A stretch of DNA of 64,000 bases, taken from assembly GCA_030533445.1 (NCBI GenBank), contig CM060065.1:1743710-1807709 (forward strand). Reading direction: 5' to 3'. This DNA comes from Cyprinodon diabolis. Taxonomy: Eukaryota > Chordata > Actinopteri > Cyprinodontiformes > Cyprinodontidae. Positions within the stretch are counted from its first letter, which is position 1; each line of letters begins with the position of its first letter. Made by a program: the position numbers and the translations under genes. Below are positions 23,515 to 33,000 of this stretch, in pieces. The notes beneath the pieces are model-generated. The model was not told where the DNA came from, ran no database searches, and worked only from the letters and a program-made list of their open reading frames with translations.

Positions 23515-24576
23515 TCAGATCTTCTGACGGGCCCCGGCTTTTAACTTAGCGGGGCATGAAGCGATGAAATTACCAGTCTCACCACAGTAGATGCAAAGCT
23601 TGCTTCTGACACGTCTTAGTCTTTCCTCAGGGGTTAGCCTTGTATGTCCAACCTGCATTGGTTCAGCTTCCATTTCTACTGCATGAGAGACCTGAACAGG
23701 CATAGAAAGTGACTGGGTCTTAGACCATGGCTTGGAGAAGGGTTCTGTGGGACCAGAAGAAAAAGTAGCATTATTAGAAGCAGGGGTTGACACAGAAGAA
23801 CCTTGATTTCTTCGTCTAGAATGGTTTCTAGCACGGATTCTGTTATCCAACCTAATGGTTAGGCGGATTAATTCATCTAGAGTCTCTGGTTCGTCGAGGG
23901 TTGCAAGTTCATCCTTGATATTTTCATTTAAAGCGTTGAAAAATGCACTTGTAAGAGCCCGTTGATTCCATCCGGAAGCAGCGGCTTTAACCCGAAAGTT
24001 GATGGAGAAATCAGCAACTGATGAATATCCCTGTTTAAGACTTAACAGAGCATGAGAATCAATAGTCTGGTCGGAATCATGGTTAAACACTTGGGAAAAC
24101 TCTGAAACAAAATCAGAAAAATTATCGCTGATACTGTCTTCGGAGGCAAACCTGGCCTGAGCCCACTCAAGGGCCTTTCCTGTTAGGTGGGACAGAATAA
24201 ATGTTATTTTTGTTTCGTCCGTAGGAAAACTTCCAGGAGAATTCTGAAAAATGAGTCGGCATTGGAACAAAAATCTTTTACAATCCTTCATATTTCCTGA
24301 AAATTTCTCAGGAAGACTAGGGCAGAACTCGGGTGATGACGTCACCGCCGGTGACCTCAGAGGCGGAACTGGACCCGGAAATGGTTGTGCTGCCGGCGTG
24401 GCATTAGCACTGCTCATGTTGTTAGCATAGCTCTGAAGCATCTGATTATGGTGATTAACCATGCAGTATAACTCACGAAGGGTTTGGGTCTGTCCTTGGA
24501 TTTGAGCATCCTGCTCTTCCAGTCTGCGGTGGAGGTGATCTGCGGGGCCTTGTGTTTGGCCGCAGTGTTCTGTCAT
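23515..24576 (-). CDS. Tf1/sushi-type Ty3/gypsy gag
   Basis: 353 codons, uninterrupted. An N-terminal coiled-coil-like segment (residues 12-40, EEQDAQIQGQTQTLREL) is followed by the capsid-like core with FPTDETKITFILSHLTGKALEWA. This is followed by a basic linker and one zinc knuckle, CIYCGETGNFIASC, near the C-terminus. The knuckle has Asn where CCHC knuckles have His. The start ATG (24576-24574) lies inside the last bases of the LTR, overlapping its terminal TGACA, an arrangement repeated in the other gypsy copies here. It binds and packages element RNA in active relatives. This copy has no functional pol downstream. Confidence 0.85.
   Translation of the reverse strand: MTEHCGQTQGPADHLHRRLEEQDAQIQGQTQTLRELYCMVNHHNQMLQSYANNMSSANATPAAQPFPGPVPPLRSPAVTSSPEFCPSLPEKFSGNMKDCKRFLFQCRLIFQNSPGSFPTDETKITFILSHLTGKALEWAQARFASEDSISDNFSDFVSEFSQVFNHDSDQTIDSHALLSLKQGYSSVADFSINFRVKAAASGWNQRALTSAFFNALNENIKDELATLDEPETLDELIRLTIRLDNRIRARNHSRRRNQGSSVSTPASNNATFSSGPTEPFSKPWSKTQSLSMPVQVSHAVEMEAEPMQVGHTRLTPEERLRRVRSKLCIYCGETGNFIASCPAKLKAGARQKI
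24559..24569 (-). promoter_or_regulatory. Self-priming primer-binding site (gypsy)
   Basis: AACACTGCGGC, one base after the LTR end, is the exact complement of the 11 bases GCCGCAGTGTT at 25122-25112 in the same LTR, located 31 bases after the TATA box. In Tf1/sushi elements reverse transcription is primed by the folded-back 5' end of the element's own RNA over 11 nt. There is no TGG of a tRNA-type site. Confidence 0.75.
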
Positions 24577-25265
24577 GATTGGTTCTCAGAGAAGCCCAAT
24601 ATGCAGAACACCACGGAAACAGATGGAAAGTTTTGAATGTTTAATAAAAACACAAGCACATGAATTATGTGAACTGGAACTGGTTCTGGCCAGGGACTGG
24701 TTCACTGGAGTCTGCGAGGATGACAGTTCAGTTAGCGTTGGCACTGAGGAGTTAGCGTTTGGAAGTTTCAGAAGATTACCTTGAGGAGTCCGGGTTTCTC
24801 TTTGAGGAAGGAACTGTTGGGTCCAGAGACTGATTTGTTCAGCAGAGTTCAATAACCGCTTCAGCGTCTTACTTCTAACTTGAATGCAGACCTTGGGTCT
24901 TGGTTTCCAGCTCTTAGCCAAGAGCTGCAGAGGAATCCAGAGGAGAGTCTTCAGGTTTGGCTCTGAGGGCAGGCTCGGCAGGTTAAGCTCATCCAGAGCT
25001 TCCAAGGGAACAGGTTTCCTTTGAAGCATAGACAACGAAGGTTAGAAGATTGATTGATCACTAGGGAGATCACTTAGAGGTTCTAGGCTTAGGTGCTAAC
25101 CAAACTGGATCAACACTGCGGCATTGAGGCAAGGTCTGAAGGCCGGTTATATACTGCAGGTCCTCCTGATGACGAGATGCACCTCAGGTGTGTTGGAGGC
25201 TCAGCTTCAGGAGGATCCATGGCGCACTCTGCTGGAGACGGATGGTACCGCTCCAGATCCCAACA
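24571..25265 (-). repeat. 5' LTR of the minus-strand gypsy element
   Basis: 695 bp from TGTTGGGATCTGGAG (minus strand, 25265) to ATGACA (24571). It contains a TATATAA box at 25153-25147, 31 bases before the inferred transcript start, and an ATTAAA-type polyadenylation signal near the 3' end. It is homologous to the LTRs at 25952-26655, 27355-28088, 30857-31525 and 36455-37089. Confidence 0.85.
25112..25122 (-). promoter_or_regulatory. Inferred transcript start that serves as primer
   Basis: GCCGCAGTGTT on the minus strand, 31 bases downstream of the TATATAA box and complementary to the primer-binding site at 24559-24569. The transcript start is inferred from spacing and pairing, not measured. 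Confidence 0.65.
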
Positions 25266-25951
25266 CATCAGACCAGAACTGCTGAGGGGGAAGTGGTCAG
25301 ACATCTGGCTGCCTGGAGCATCAACTACCTCAACGAACGCCCTCGGTACGTGCAGCTGCATGGCTGTCAGTCGGAGGTGGCAGTCTGCAGTACCGTGACC
25401 CTTCAGAGCACCGTTCTGTCTCCGTTCCTCTTCACCCTCTACACCATGGACTTCACCTCCAACACGGACAGCTGCCATCTTCAGAAGTTCTCCAATGACT
25501 CTGCCATTGTAGGTTGTGATTCTGAGGGGACGGAGCTGGAGTATTGATCGGTCATCATGAACTTTGTGGACGGGTGTGAGAAGAACCACCTGTGTTCCGA
25601 ACACCAGTAAGACCAAGGAGATGATGATGGACTTCAGGAGAAGACCCCCACCTCACCCCCAGGGCAGGACATTGAAACTGTGGAGAGTTTCAAATCCCTG
25701 GGTGTTCAACTGGACTGGACTCATAACAGCGACGCCCTGTACAAGAAGGGCCAGAGCCGCCTCCCTCCACCTCCTGAGGAGGTTGAGCTCCTTTGCAGTG
25801 AGCAGACCCCTGCTTCAAACTTTCTCTGACTCTGTGGTGGCATCAGCCCTCCTCTACGCTGTTGTCTGCTGGGCCCCTGGCAGCTCAGAGCAGGACAGAA
25901 AGAGACTGAACAAACTGCTGAGAAAGACTGTTTCTGTCCTACGCTGCACTC
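25266..25951 (+). pseudogene. Rex1/Babar-like LINE reverse transcriptase, middle part
   Basis: Degenerate frames give WSINYLNERPRYVQLHG, TVLSPFLFTLYTMDF, CHLQKFSNDSAIVG (where LINEs have SDDTAIVG, so the catalytic Asp pair is Asn-Asp followed by Ser), then NTSKTKEMMMDFRRRPPP, LYKKGQSRLHLLRRL and ASALLYAVVCW. The sequence has frameshifts and stops, so it is dead. It continues at 26787 after the LTR insertion. Confidence 0.8.
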
Positions 25952-26786
25952 TGTTGGGAGCTGGAGAAGTACCACCTTCCTCCAGCAGAGTCCGCCATGG
26001 ATCCTCCTGAGCCGAGCCTCCTGCACAGCTGAAGCTCATCCCATCATCAGAGGATCCACAGTATTTAAGCTGTCTTCAGACCTTGCCTCAACGCCGCAGT
26101 GTTTTATCCAGTTGGTTAGCACCTAAGCCTAGAATCTCTGAGAACCTTTGTTGACTTTTGAATCCAGACTGGATTCTAACCTTTGTCTCTGTCTTCCAGG
26201 AAACCTGTTTTTCTCCTGTGAAGCTCAGGAGGAGCTTAACCTGCCGAGCCTGCCCTCTGAGCCAAACCTGAAGTCTCTCTCTGGATTTTCCTTGCAGTTC
26301 TGGACCAAGAGCTGGAAACTCAAAGCCAAGGTCAGCTCATTCTCAAGAAGTAAGACGCTGAAGCAGTTAACGGACTCTGCTGAACAAACTATCTCCAGAC
26401 CCAACAGTTTCCCTCTCAAGGCTTTAACCAAGAACCCTCAAGGTACAAATCTGAACTGTCTGAATCAAACTCCTCTGAGCAAACGCTAACTGAACTGTCT
26501 CCCACGCAGACTCCAGTGAACCAGTCCCCAGGCCAGAACCAGAACCAGTGATTAAACTGTGCTTGTGACAATAAACATTGTTAAACCTTTTACTTCTGTT
26601 TCCGTCTCCGTGGTGTTCTGCATAACTGGGTCTCACTAGAGAACCCATCATGACAGAACACTGCGGCCAAACACAAGGCCCAGCAGATCACCTCCGCCGT
26701 CGATTGGAGGAGCAAGATGCCCAAATCCAGGGACAAACTCAAACCCTCCGTGAGTTATATCGTTTGGTTGAGAACCCATCATGACA
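25952..26786 (+). mobile_element. Gypsy LTR plus gag leader plus stub of the 3' LTR
   Basis: An LTR (25952-26655, TGTTGGGA...TGACA) is followed by 131 bases. The first part of these is the primer site and the first roughly 35 codons of gag (the QTQGPADHLRRRLEEQ region), and the last 17 are again GAGAACCCATCATGACA, the end of an LTR. The whole is flanked by the 5-bp duplication CACTC at 25947-25951 and 26787-26791, within a Rex1 LINE. It is therefore one insertion that has since lost nearly all internal sequence and almost the whole 3' LTR. TATTTAA lies 31 bases before GCCGCAGTGTT (26093-26103), and the primer site is 26657-26667. Confidence 0.85.
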
Positions 26787-27130
26787 CACTCTGGACTCAG
26801 TTGCTGAGAGGAGGGTGCTGTCCAAGCTTCCATCCATCATGGACACCACCTTCCACCCTCTGCAGAGGACTGGAGAGGAGCTGAGCAGCTCCTTTAGTCA
26901 AAGACTAAAGCCTGTTACAGCCTGTTTGGAAAAAGGAGCGCTACTGCAGGTCATTCATACCTACTGCAACCAGACTCTACAATGAGACACGACAACCTCA
27001 ATAACTGCTGCAATGGAGAATAATTACTATTTAATACCCTATGCAATAACCTGTTTCTCTATATCTGACACCCTGTGAAATAAATAACTATATATAAATA
27101 TCCATGTTAATACACTGTGCAGTAACACTG
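26787..27130 (+). pseudogene. Rex1/Babar-like LINE, C-terminal part
   Basis: Continues the frame broken at 25951 with RRVLSKLPSIMDTTFHPLQR and SSSFSQRLKP, the usual end of this LINE protein. An AT-rich decayed tail follows. The stretch from 27131 to 27354 shows no further feature. Confidence 0.7.
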
Positions 27131-27354
27131 TATAAATAATAATCCTGCTAAATAGGAGACTTCAACTGTCATATGTATATAAATGGGTGCACTATATATT
27201 CTGTATATATCCCATGCTCCATTTCCTCTTTTTGACACATTCTTCTTCTTTTGGAATATTTGAGATAAACATGAATTGATGTTTGTATTGACACCAGTTG
27301 ATTAATTTAGAAATAACCAAGTTATAATTTTCACATTTCATTTTACTTTACTTC

Positions 27355-28088
27355 TGTTGGGATATGGAGATCTGCCACTTATCTCCAGCAGAGAGCGCTA
27401 TGGGTCTCCTGAGCTAGAGCCTCCTGCACACCTGAGGATCATCAGCCCATCAGGAGACCTTCTACTTAAGCAGCGGCCAGACCTGTCTTCAGCACCGGAG
27501 TGTTGACCAGTTTTGGTTAGCAGAACCTGAGCCTCTGCCTGAACATTGAATCTCTGTCTGCTCTGGAGAGAAACCCTGATTCTAACCTGCCTTTTTCTTC
27601 TCTGCCTCATAGGACAACCTGATCTACGTCTGGAGCTCTGGAGGAGCTCATGTTTGGAAACCTGCCTGCCTGCTCTGAGAATCCAAAGCCTGAAGATCCT
27701 CAGTCCGAATCTCCCAACTAGTTCTCAGGAGAGAACTAGGAGAACAACTCAAGGTCTGAATCTCGCTAGCCTGAAGCTAAGCTCTGCCGCTGCTGAGCTC
27801 TCTGCTGGAACCACAGTCTCTGGACCCAACCGTTCCAATCTCCACACTGATCAGTCTGAACCACATCAGGTACAAACCAGAATCAGAACTCTATCAAGTC
27901 ATCACTACTACCTGGCTAACCAAACAATCCCTCTCTGCAGTTTTCTCTGTGAAACCAAGTCCCGGACCAGTACCAGAACCAGTGCTTAATTACTCTGTGT
28001 GTGCATCTCTTAAATTAACTGTTTAACTTTTACCCTGCTTCGTGTGGTGTTCTGCATATGGGTTTAATCACAGAGACCCATCATGACA
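27355..28088 (+). repeat. 5' LTR of the pol-less gypsy derivative
   Basis: 734 bp. The inferred RNA start CCGGAGTGTT is at 27495-27504. The primer site AACACTCCGGC is at 28090-28100. The gag ATG (28083-28085) sits inside the LTR end. Confidence 0.85.
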
Positions 28089-28439
28089 GAACACTCCGGC
28101 CATAAACCTAACCCAGCAGATCAGCTCCGGAGGAAGCTTGGGGAACAAGCTACTAACATCCAAGGATACGATTCAACCCTCCGTGAGTTAAACACATGTT
28201 TGGAGCTTAAAAAAGAAACTTTTCAGGAATTAGCAGGCAACGTGAGAAACGCTAACGCGACGCCAGCTCAACTTCCGGTTCCGGAGCCCGTCTCGTCACT
28301 TCCGGAATTCCGTCCGTCACTTCCGGTTTTAGCTTCGCTTCTAAGGTCAGAATTTTCTCCGTTACTTCCTGATTTCAGTCCCTCACTATTTTCTGATGAA
28401 TCTAGTGAATGTAAAAGTTTTTTTTGGCAGTGTAAATAG
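28083..28439 (+). pseudogene. Truncated gypsy gag
   Basis: 118 codons beginning TEHSGHKPNPADQLRRKLGE, homologous to the start of the gag at 24576-23515. A proline-rich stretch with repeated LP-EF/SLP motifs lies at about residues 60-105, and the frame stops at SFFWQCK. A few codons of the capsid core follow in a disrupted state, and the zinc knuckle is missing. Confidence 0.75.
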
Positions 28440-28581
28440 TTTTTTGAGCTCAATCCGTCCAGTTTCCCTAACGACGAGAGAAAAATAGTTTTTATTCTTT
28501 CACGTTTAATCAGTCTGCAAACCAGAACCCATTAGCCCAAATTCTGAGAACCCCTGACGTAAGAGACGGCGTCGCCGTAAG

Positions 28582-28783
28582 CCAGCTCTGAGCCGTCTAG
28601 AGACCCCTGAACCAGCTCTGAGCCGTCTTGAGTCAGCTCTGTGCCATTTAGAGACCCCTGAGTCAGCTCTGAGCAGTCTAGAGACCCCTGAGCCGGTTCT
28701 GAGCCGTCCAGAGACCCCTGAGTTAGCTATGTGCCGTCCAGAGACCCCTGAGTTAGCTCTGTGCCGTTCAGAGACCCCTGAGC
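28582..28783 (+). repeat. 30-bp minisatellite in the gypsy derivative
   Basis: About seven copies of a 30-bp unit built on CTCTGAGCCGTC and AGAGACCCCTGAG. Units differ by point changes, and one is shortened. The period is a multiple of three, so frames stay open through it. Confidence 0.75.
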
Positions 28784-28931
28784 AGAAGAGGTGTCAGAAT
28801 TCGAGGTATGTGATTTTACGCCTCCTAGGACCTCTCTGCAGGCGCCCCTGACCGCCAAGAGTCCTCCACGAGCATCACAAGCCACTTCAGAGATTGAACC
28901 TTTGCCGCCATGGGCGGTTTTTTCCATGCTG

Positions 28932-29778
28932 GATGTGGAGCCACAGTCGGTGGTCTCCTCTGTTCCTGATTCGGGGCCACAGTCGGTGGTCTCCTCTGTT
29001 CCTGATTCGGGGCCACAGTCGGTGGTCTCCTCTGTTCCTGATTCGGGGCCACAGTCGGTGGTCTCCTCTGTTCCTGATGTGGAGCCACAGACGGTGGTCT
29101 CCTCTGTTCCTGATGTGGAGCCGAGCCACAGTCGGTGGTCTCCTCTGTTCCTGATGTGGAGCCACAGTCGGTGGTCTCCTCTGTTCCTGATGTGGAGCCA
29201 CAGACGGTGGTCTCCTCTGTTCCTGATGTGGAGCCACAGTCGGTGGTCTCCTCTGTTCCTGATTCGGGGCCACAGTCGGTGGTCTCCTCTGTTCCTGATT
29301 CGGGGCCACAGTCGGTGATCTCCTCTGTTCCTGACCCAGAGCCGCAATCGGTGGGCTCCTCTGCTCCTGACCCGGAGCCGCAATCGGCGGGCTCCTCTGT
29401 TCCTGATCCAGAGCCGCAATCGGCGGGCTCCTCTGTTCCTGGTCCGGAGCCGCAATCGGCGGGCTCCTCTGTTCCTGACCCAGGGCCGCAGTCGGCGGTC
29501 TCATCTGTTCCTGTCCAGGAGCTGCAGTCGGCGGCCACCTCTGAGCCTGTTCCTGAGCCGCAGTCGGCGGCCACCTCAGAGCCTGTTCCTGAGCCGCAGT
29601 CGGCGGCCACCTCAGAGCCTGTTCCTGGGCCGCAGTCGGCGGCCACCTCAGAGCCTGTTCCTGAGCCGCAGTCGGCGGCCACCTCTGGGCCTGTTTCTGA
29701 GTCGCAGTCGGTGATCCCTCCTGCTCCAGTTCCAGAGCCGCAGTCGGCGGCCCCTTCTGAGACTGTTGCTGAACCGCT
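28932..29778 (+). repeat. 36-bp minisatellite encoding a 12-residue repeat
   Basis: About 23 units of 36 bp (total length divided by period). In the best plus frame (28791 onward, resuming at 29135 after a small insertion near 29121, ending at 29851) each unit reads PQSVVSSVPD plus two variable residues. Later units grade into PQSAATSEPVPE, and the frame ends with a basic tail (LKRGRRSPWGFLFKLGRR). All six frames are largely open because the period is divisible by three, so openness is not evidence of coding. The same repeat is present at 35305-35780. Confidence 0.8.
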
Positions 29779-30210
29779 GAAGAGGGGTCGGCGCTCCCCT
29801 TGGGGCTTCCTGTTTAAACTGGGGCGTCGTCCTCCTCCTAAAATCCTGTAACGGCGGCTGAGACGTCATCCTTCCCCAAGGAGTCAGCAGCGACGGAGAT
29901 GTCGTCCACCCATAACCCTCCTACGCCACCTGACCCACGGCCGGCCTCCAGAACCTCTGCCATGCCTCCAGCCCAGCGGCGGGCCCCCTGAGACGCTGCT
30001 TCGTCTCCGGCTCCGCGGTCGGCCTCCTGAGCGTCTGCCTCGCCTCCGGCCCAAGGGCAGGCCTCCAAGACTTCTGCCACGTCTTCGGACCTGCAGCCGA
30101 CCTCCTGTGAATGGGCCTCGCCTCTGGCCCAACGGCCGACCTCCAGAACTTCTGCCACGCCTCCGGCCCCGCAGCTGGCCCCCGGAACGTCGGCCATGCC
30201 TTGAGCCCAA

Positions 30211-30665
30211 GGGCCGGCCATCTGAGACTCTGCCCCGCTGTTGGCCCCACGGCCGGCCACCTGAGACTCTGCCCCGCTGTCGGCCCCACGGCCGGCCACC
30301 TAAGACTCTGCCCCGCTGTTGGCCCCACGGCCGGCCACCTAAGACTCTGCCCCACTGTCGGCCCCACGGCCGGCATCCTAAGACTCTGCCCCGCTGTCGG
30401 CCCCACGGCCGGCCACCAGAGACTCCGCTCCGCTGCCGGTCCCACAGCCGGCCACCTGAGACTCTGCCCCGCTGTCGGCCCCACAGCCGGCCACCTAAGA
30501 CTCTGCCCCGCTGTCGGCCCCACGGCCGGCCACCTAAGACTCTGCCCCGCTGTCGGCCCCACGGTCGGCCACCTGAGACTCTGCCCCGCTGTCGGCCCCA
30601 CGGCCGGCCACCAGAGACTCCGCTCCGCTGCTGGTCCCACAGCCGGCCACCCGAGACTCTGCCTA
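30211..30665 (+). repeat. 39-bp minisatellite in the gypsy derivative
   Basis: About 11-12 units of 39 bp with CGGCCACCTGAGACTCTGCC and CGCTGTCGGCCCCA. Less regular relatives of the unit extend left to about 29870. It lies between the 36-bp array and the polypurine tract. Confidence 0.8.
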
Positions 30666-30856
30666 ATAAATTGTCAGAGACTTTCTTTGCTTTCGTCCAA
30701 CGTAAGTGGATCGTTTTTTGTTCCGGATTCTGTTTTTGTTTTCTGCCCTCCTTGCCTAGTTCCCCCTCCGCCCGCCCTGGGTGGGTTGTTTTTTGTTTTT
30801 TCCTTTTTTTGGTCTAGTCTGGTGCGTCTTGTATCCGCCCTTGAGGGGGGGGGTAC

Positions 30857-31525
30857 TGTTGGGATCTGGAGATCTGCCACCTATCTCCAGCAGAGAGCGC
30901 TATGGGACCTTCTACTTAAGCAGCGACCAGACCTGTCTTCAGCGCCGGAGTGTTGACCAGTTTTGGTTAGCAGAACCTGAGCCTCTGCCTGAACATTGAA
31001 TCTCTGTCTGCTCTGGAGAGAAACCCTGATTCTAACCTGCCTTTTTCTTCTCTGCCTCATAGGACAACCTGATGAGGAGCTCATGTTTGGAAACCTGCCT
31101 GTCTGCCTGCTCTGAGAAGCCAAAGCCTGAAGATCCTCAGTCTGAATTTCCCAACTAGTTCTCAGGAGAGAACTAGGAGAACAACTCAAGGTCTGAATCT
31201 CGCTAGCCTGAAGCTAAGCTCTGCCGCTGCTGAGCTCTCTGCTGCAACCACAGTCTCTGGACCCAACCGGTCCCCTCTCTCCACTGATCAGTCTGAACCT
31301 CATCAGGTACAAACCAGAATCAGAACTCTATCAAGTCATCGCTACTACCTGGCTAACCAAACAATCCCTCTCTGCAGTTTTCTCTGTGAAACCAAGTCCC
31401 GGACCAGTACCAGAACCAGTGCTTAATTACTCTGTGTGTGCATCTCTTAAATTAACTGTTTAACTTTTACCCTGCTTCGTGTGGTGTTCTGCATATGGGT
31501 TTAATCACAGAGACCCATCATGACA
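30857..31525 (+). repeat. 3' LTR of the pol-less gypsy derivative
   Basis: 669 bp. Relative to the 5' LTR it lacks about 52 bases after GCTATGGG, where the 5' LTR has similar TCTCCTGAG and ATCAGGAG ends, and about 18 bases near 31070. The RNA-start motif GCCGGAGTGTT (30944-30954) pairs with all 11 bases of the primer site at 28090-28100. Confidence 0.85.
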
Positions 31526-33000
31526 GCTTCAAAATAATTTCCATTTCCCTTCTTACATCTCTCTCTTAGCTCTGGATGTATCCCGGTGGACCGAGCGAAG
31601 GCTTTTGGCTAGCTAATGTTAGCGATTTATTGTCATAACGTTATCGGGTAAATGCGTAAACCCTCTCAGACAACAGCTAGCTATTATTAACTACTTAACT
31701 AGCTAGGTATAACATTGCTTTTATGCAACTGCTTTGCTTATTGCATTTATTTATGGGCTAAATCCACCCAGGATGTAGAGACAACGAAAATGGCGCTCTC
31801 TCACGGTCTGGGACTTGAACTTGATCTGACTGTATGCAAACTAAGCCCAATTCACATGTCACTAAAACTAAAAAAGATAGCTGCAGGTGATGAATAAATA
31901 TTGAGAGAAATCAAAAACTTTGTTTTGGGTCCTTTGTACGTCTATTTAGTTCAGGTTAAATCAAACTTGACGTCTCAAAATCCAATCCAATGAGTAACAC
32001 AATCAAATTGATAATTTCATCCAGTTTAGAGTAGCGGTCATTAGTTTGAATGAACAGCTACATGTTACACTTAAAGAAAAAATATCTTCAAGTTCTTGAC
32101 TTTAAAGGGCCAAAAATTACACCAGCGTCTTTGAGCCTTTTAGGTATGTTAAAACCTCATTCCCTCAACTAAATCAGGTACAAACTGGTATTCTGCTTGA
32201 CTCATGCCATGTCCAACACAGTCTACATATTAGGAAGCACCTACCTGGGCTGCGCTGTGCCTGCACTTTAAACAAATGCTCATTATCTCCAATCAGAGTG
32301 ATGAAACACAGATGCTGCTCAAAGTGGAGAAAATCTGCACAGCAAAGGTTTTTTTTTTAGTAAATGTCTACATCAAGGAAATTGATTTTTACTCTGAGTT
32401 TGTTCATCCTCCCTAACAAAGAGCCTGATCAACAGAAGTTATCATGCTGCACAGGTCTAGGGCGATGCCATTAAATGGGTGGCACCCACACAGTAGCTGG
32501 CATCACAGTGAGTGTCTCTGAGGATGTCTCCCTCTCATAGAATGGAAGAAATACAATTAGATATTAGAGGTAATATTTCATCATGCCTATCGCTGCTTTT
32601 GGAAGGCTTAGAAAAAGCAATTACAGGACAGCAAGCTGCCAAACTTTATATTTATCATTGGAAACTATTTATCCTGATCAGTAGAAATAGATTGTCTGGT
32701 CATTCTTCCTCTCCTCAGTAAATATGTTTGAACAAAGCTGACTTCCATGAAGTCTACCACAACCTCTGGTTTGGCGCAGATCAAAAATGTATGGCATGAT
32801 GCGTCATGAAAGAAGTGTGAAATCAGCGTCTTAGAGGCAAACCCTGCAGAGGCAGGTACTGAGGTCTATGAGTGACAGCAGCAGACAGCGAGTCCAGCTG
32901 CTCAGTGAGACCCGCAGTAAAGGGCCCTGATGGACAGGAGTCGCAGCATGCCACCCTTCCACCACTTCCTGGGTCCTTTGTGTTTCAAACACACGCATAT
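31526..33000. other. No recognised gene
   Basis: Mixed sequence with short frames (31715-31897, 32512-32721, 32831-33069) lacking known motifs. Around 31600-31700 it is rich in GCTAGCTA-type words. Confidence 0.35.

Larger units (their letters stand above)
22013..25265 (-). mobile_element. Ty3/gypsy (Tf1/sushi-type) element, 3' truncated
   Basis: Contains a 5' LTR (25265-24571), gag, protease and reverse transcriptase, and then ends at the L2 junction. The self-complementary primer site and the retroelement order place it in the Tf1/sushi group, known from fish. It abuts a Rex1-like LINE fragment at 25266, which it probably interrupted, but the matching target duplication cannot be seen because the other end is gone. 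Confidence 0.85.
27355..31525 (+). mobile_element. Complete LTR-flanked gypsy derivative without pol
   Basis: 4171 bp bounded by two LTRs that begin TGTTGGGAT and end TGACA, with flanking pentamers ACTTC and GCTTC (four of five match). A G-rich polypurine tract (30845-30853) lies next to the 3' LTR. The interior carries the primer site, the N-terminal third of gag, a short piece matching gag FELNPSSFPNDERKIVFIL near 28443-28490, and then only tandem-repeat sequence. No protease, reverse transcriptase or integrase is visible. The end signals needed for mobilisation in trans by a related element are kept, so it fits a non-autonomous derivative. Confidence 0.85.

Noticed and set aside
25200..26040. 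Unusual host gene with a palindromic layout between the two gypsy LTRs
   Set aside because: The sequence is a decayed Rex1-like LINE. The symmetry comes from two LTRs in opposite orientation.
28727..30956. Long overlapping frames on both strands over 28.7-31.0 kb as separate proteins
   Set aside because: Shadows of minisatellites with periods 30, 36 and 39. At most the PQSVVSSVP frame with its basic tail merits attention.
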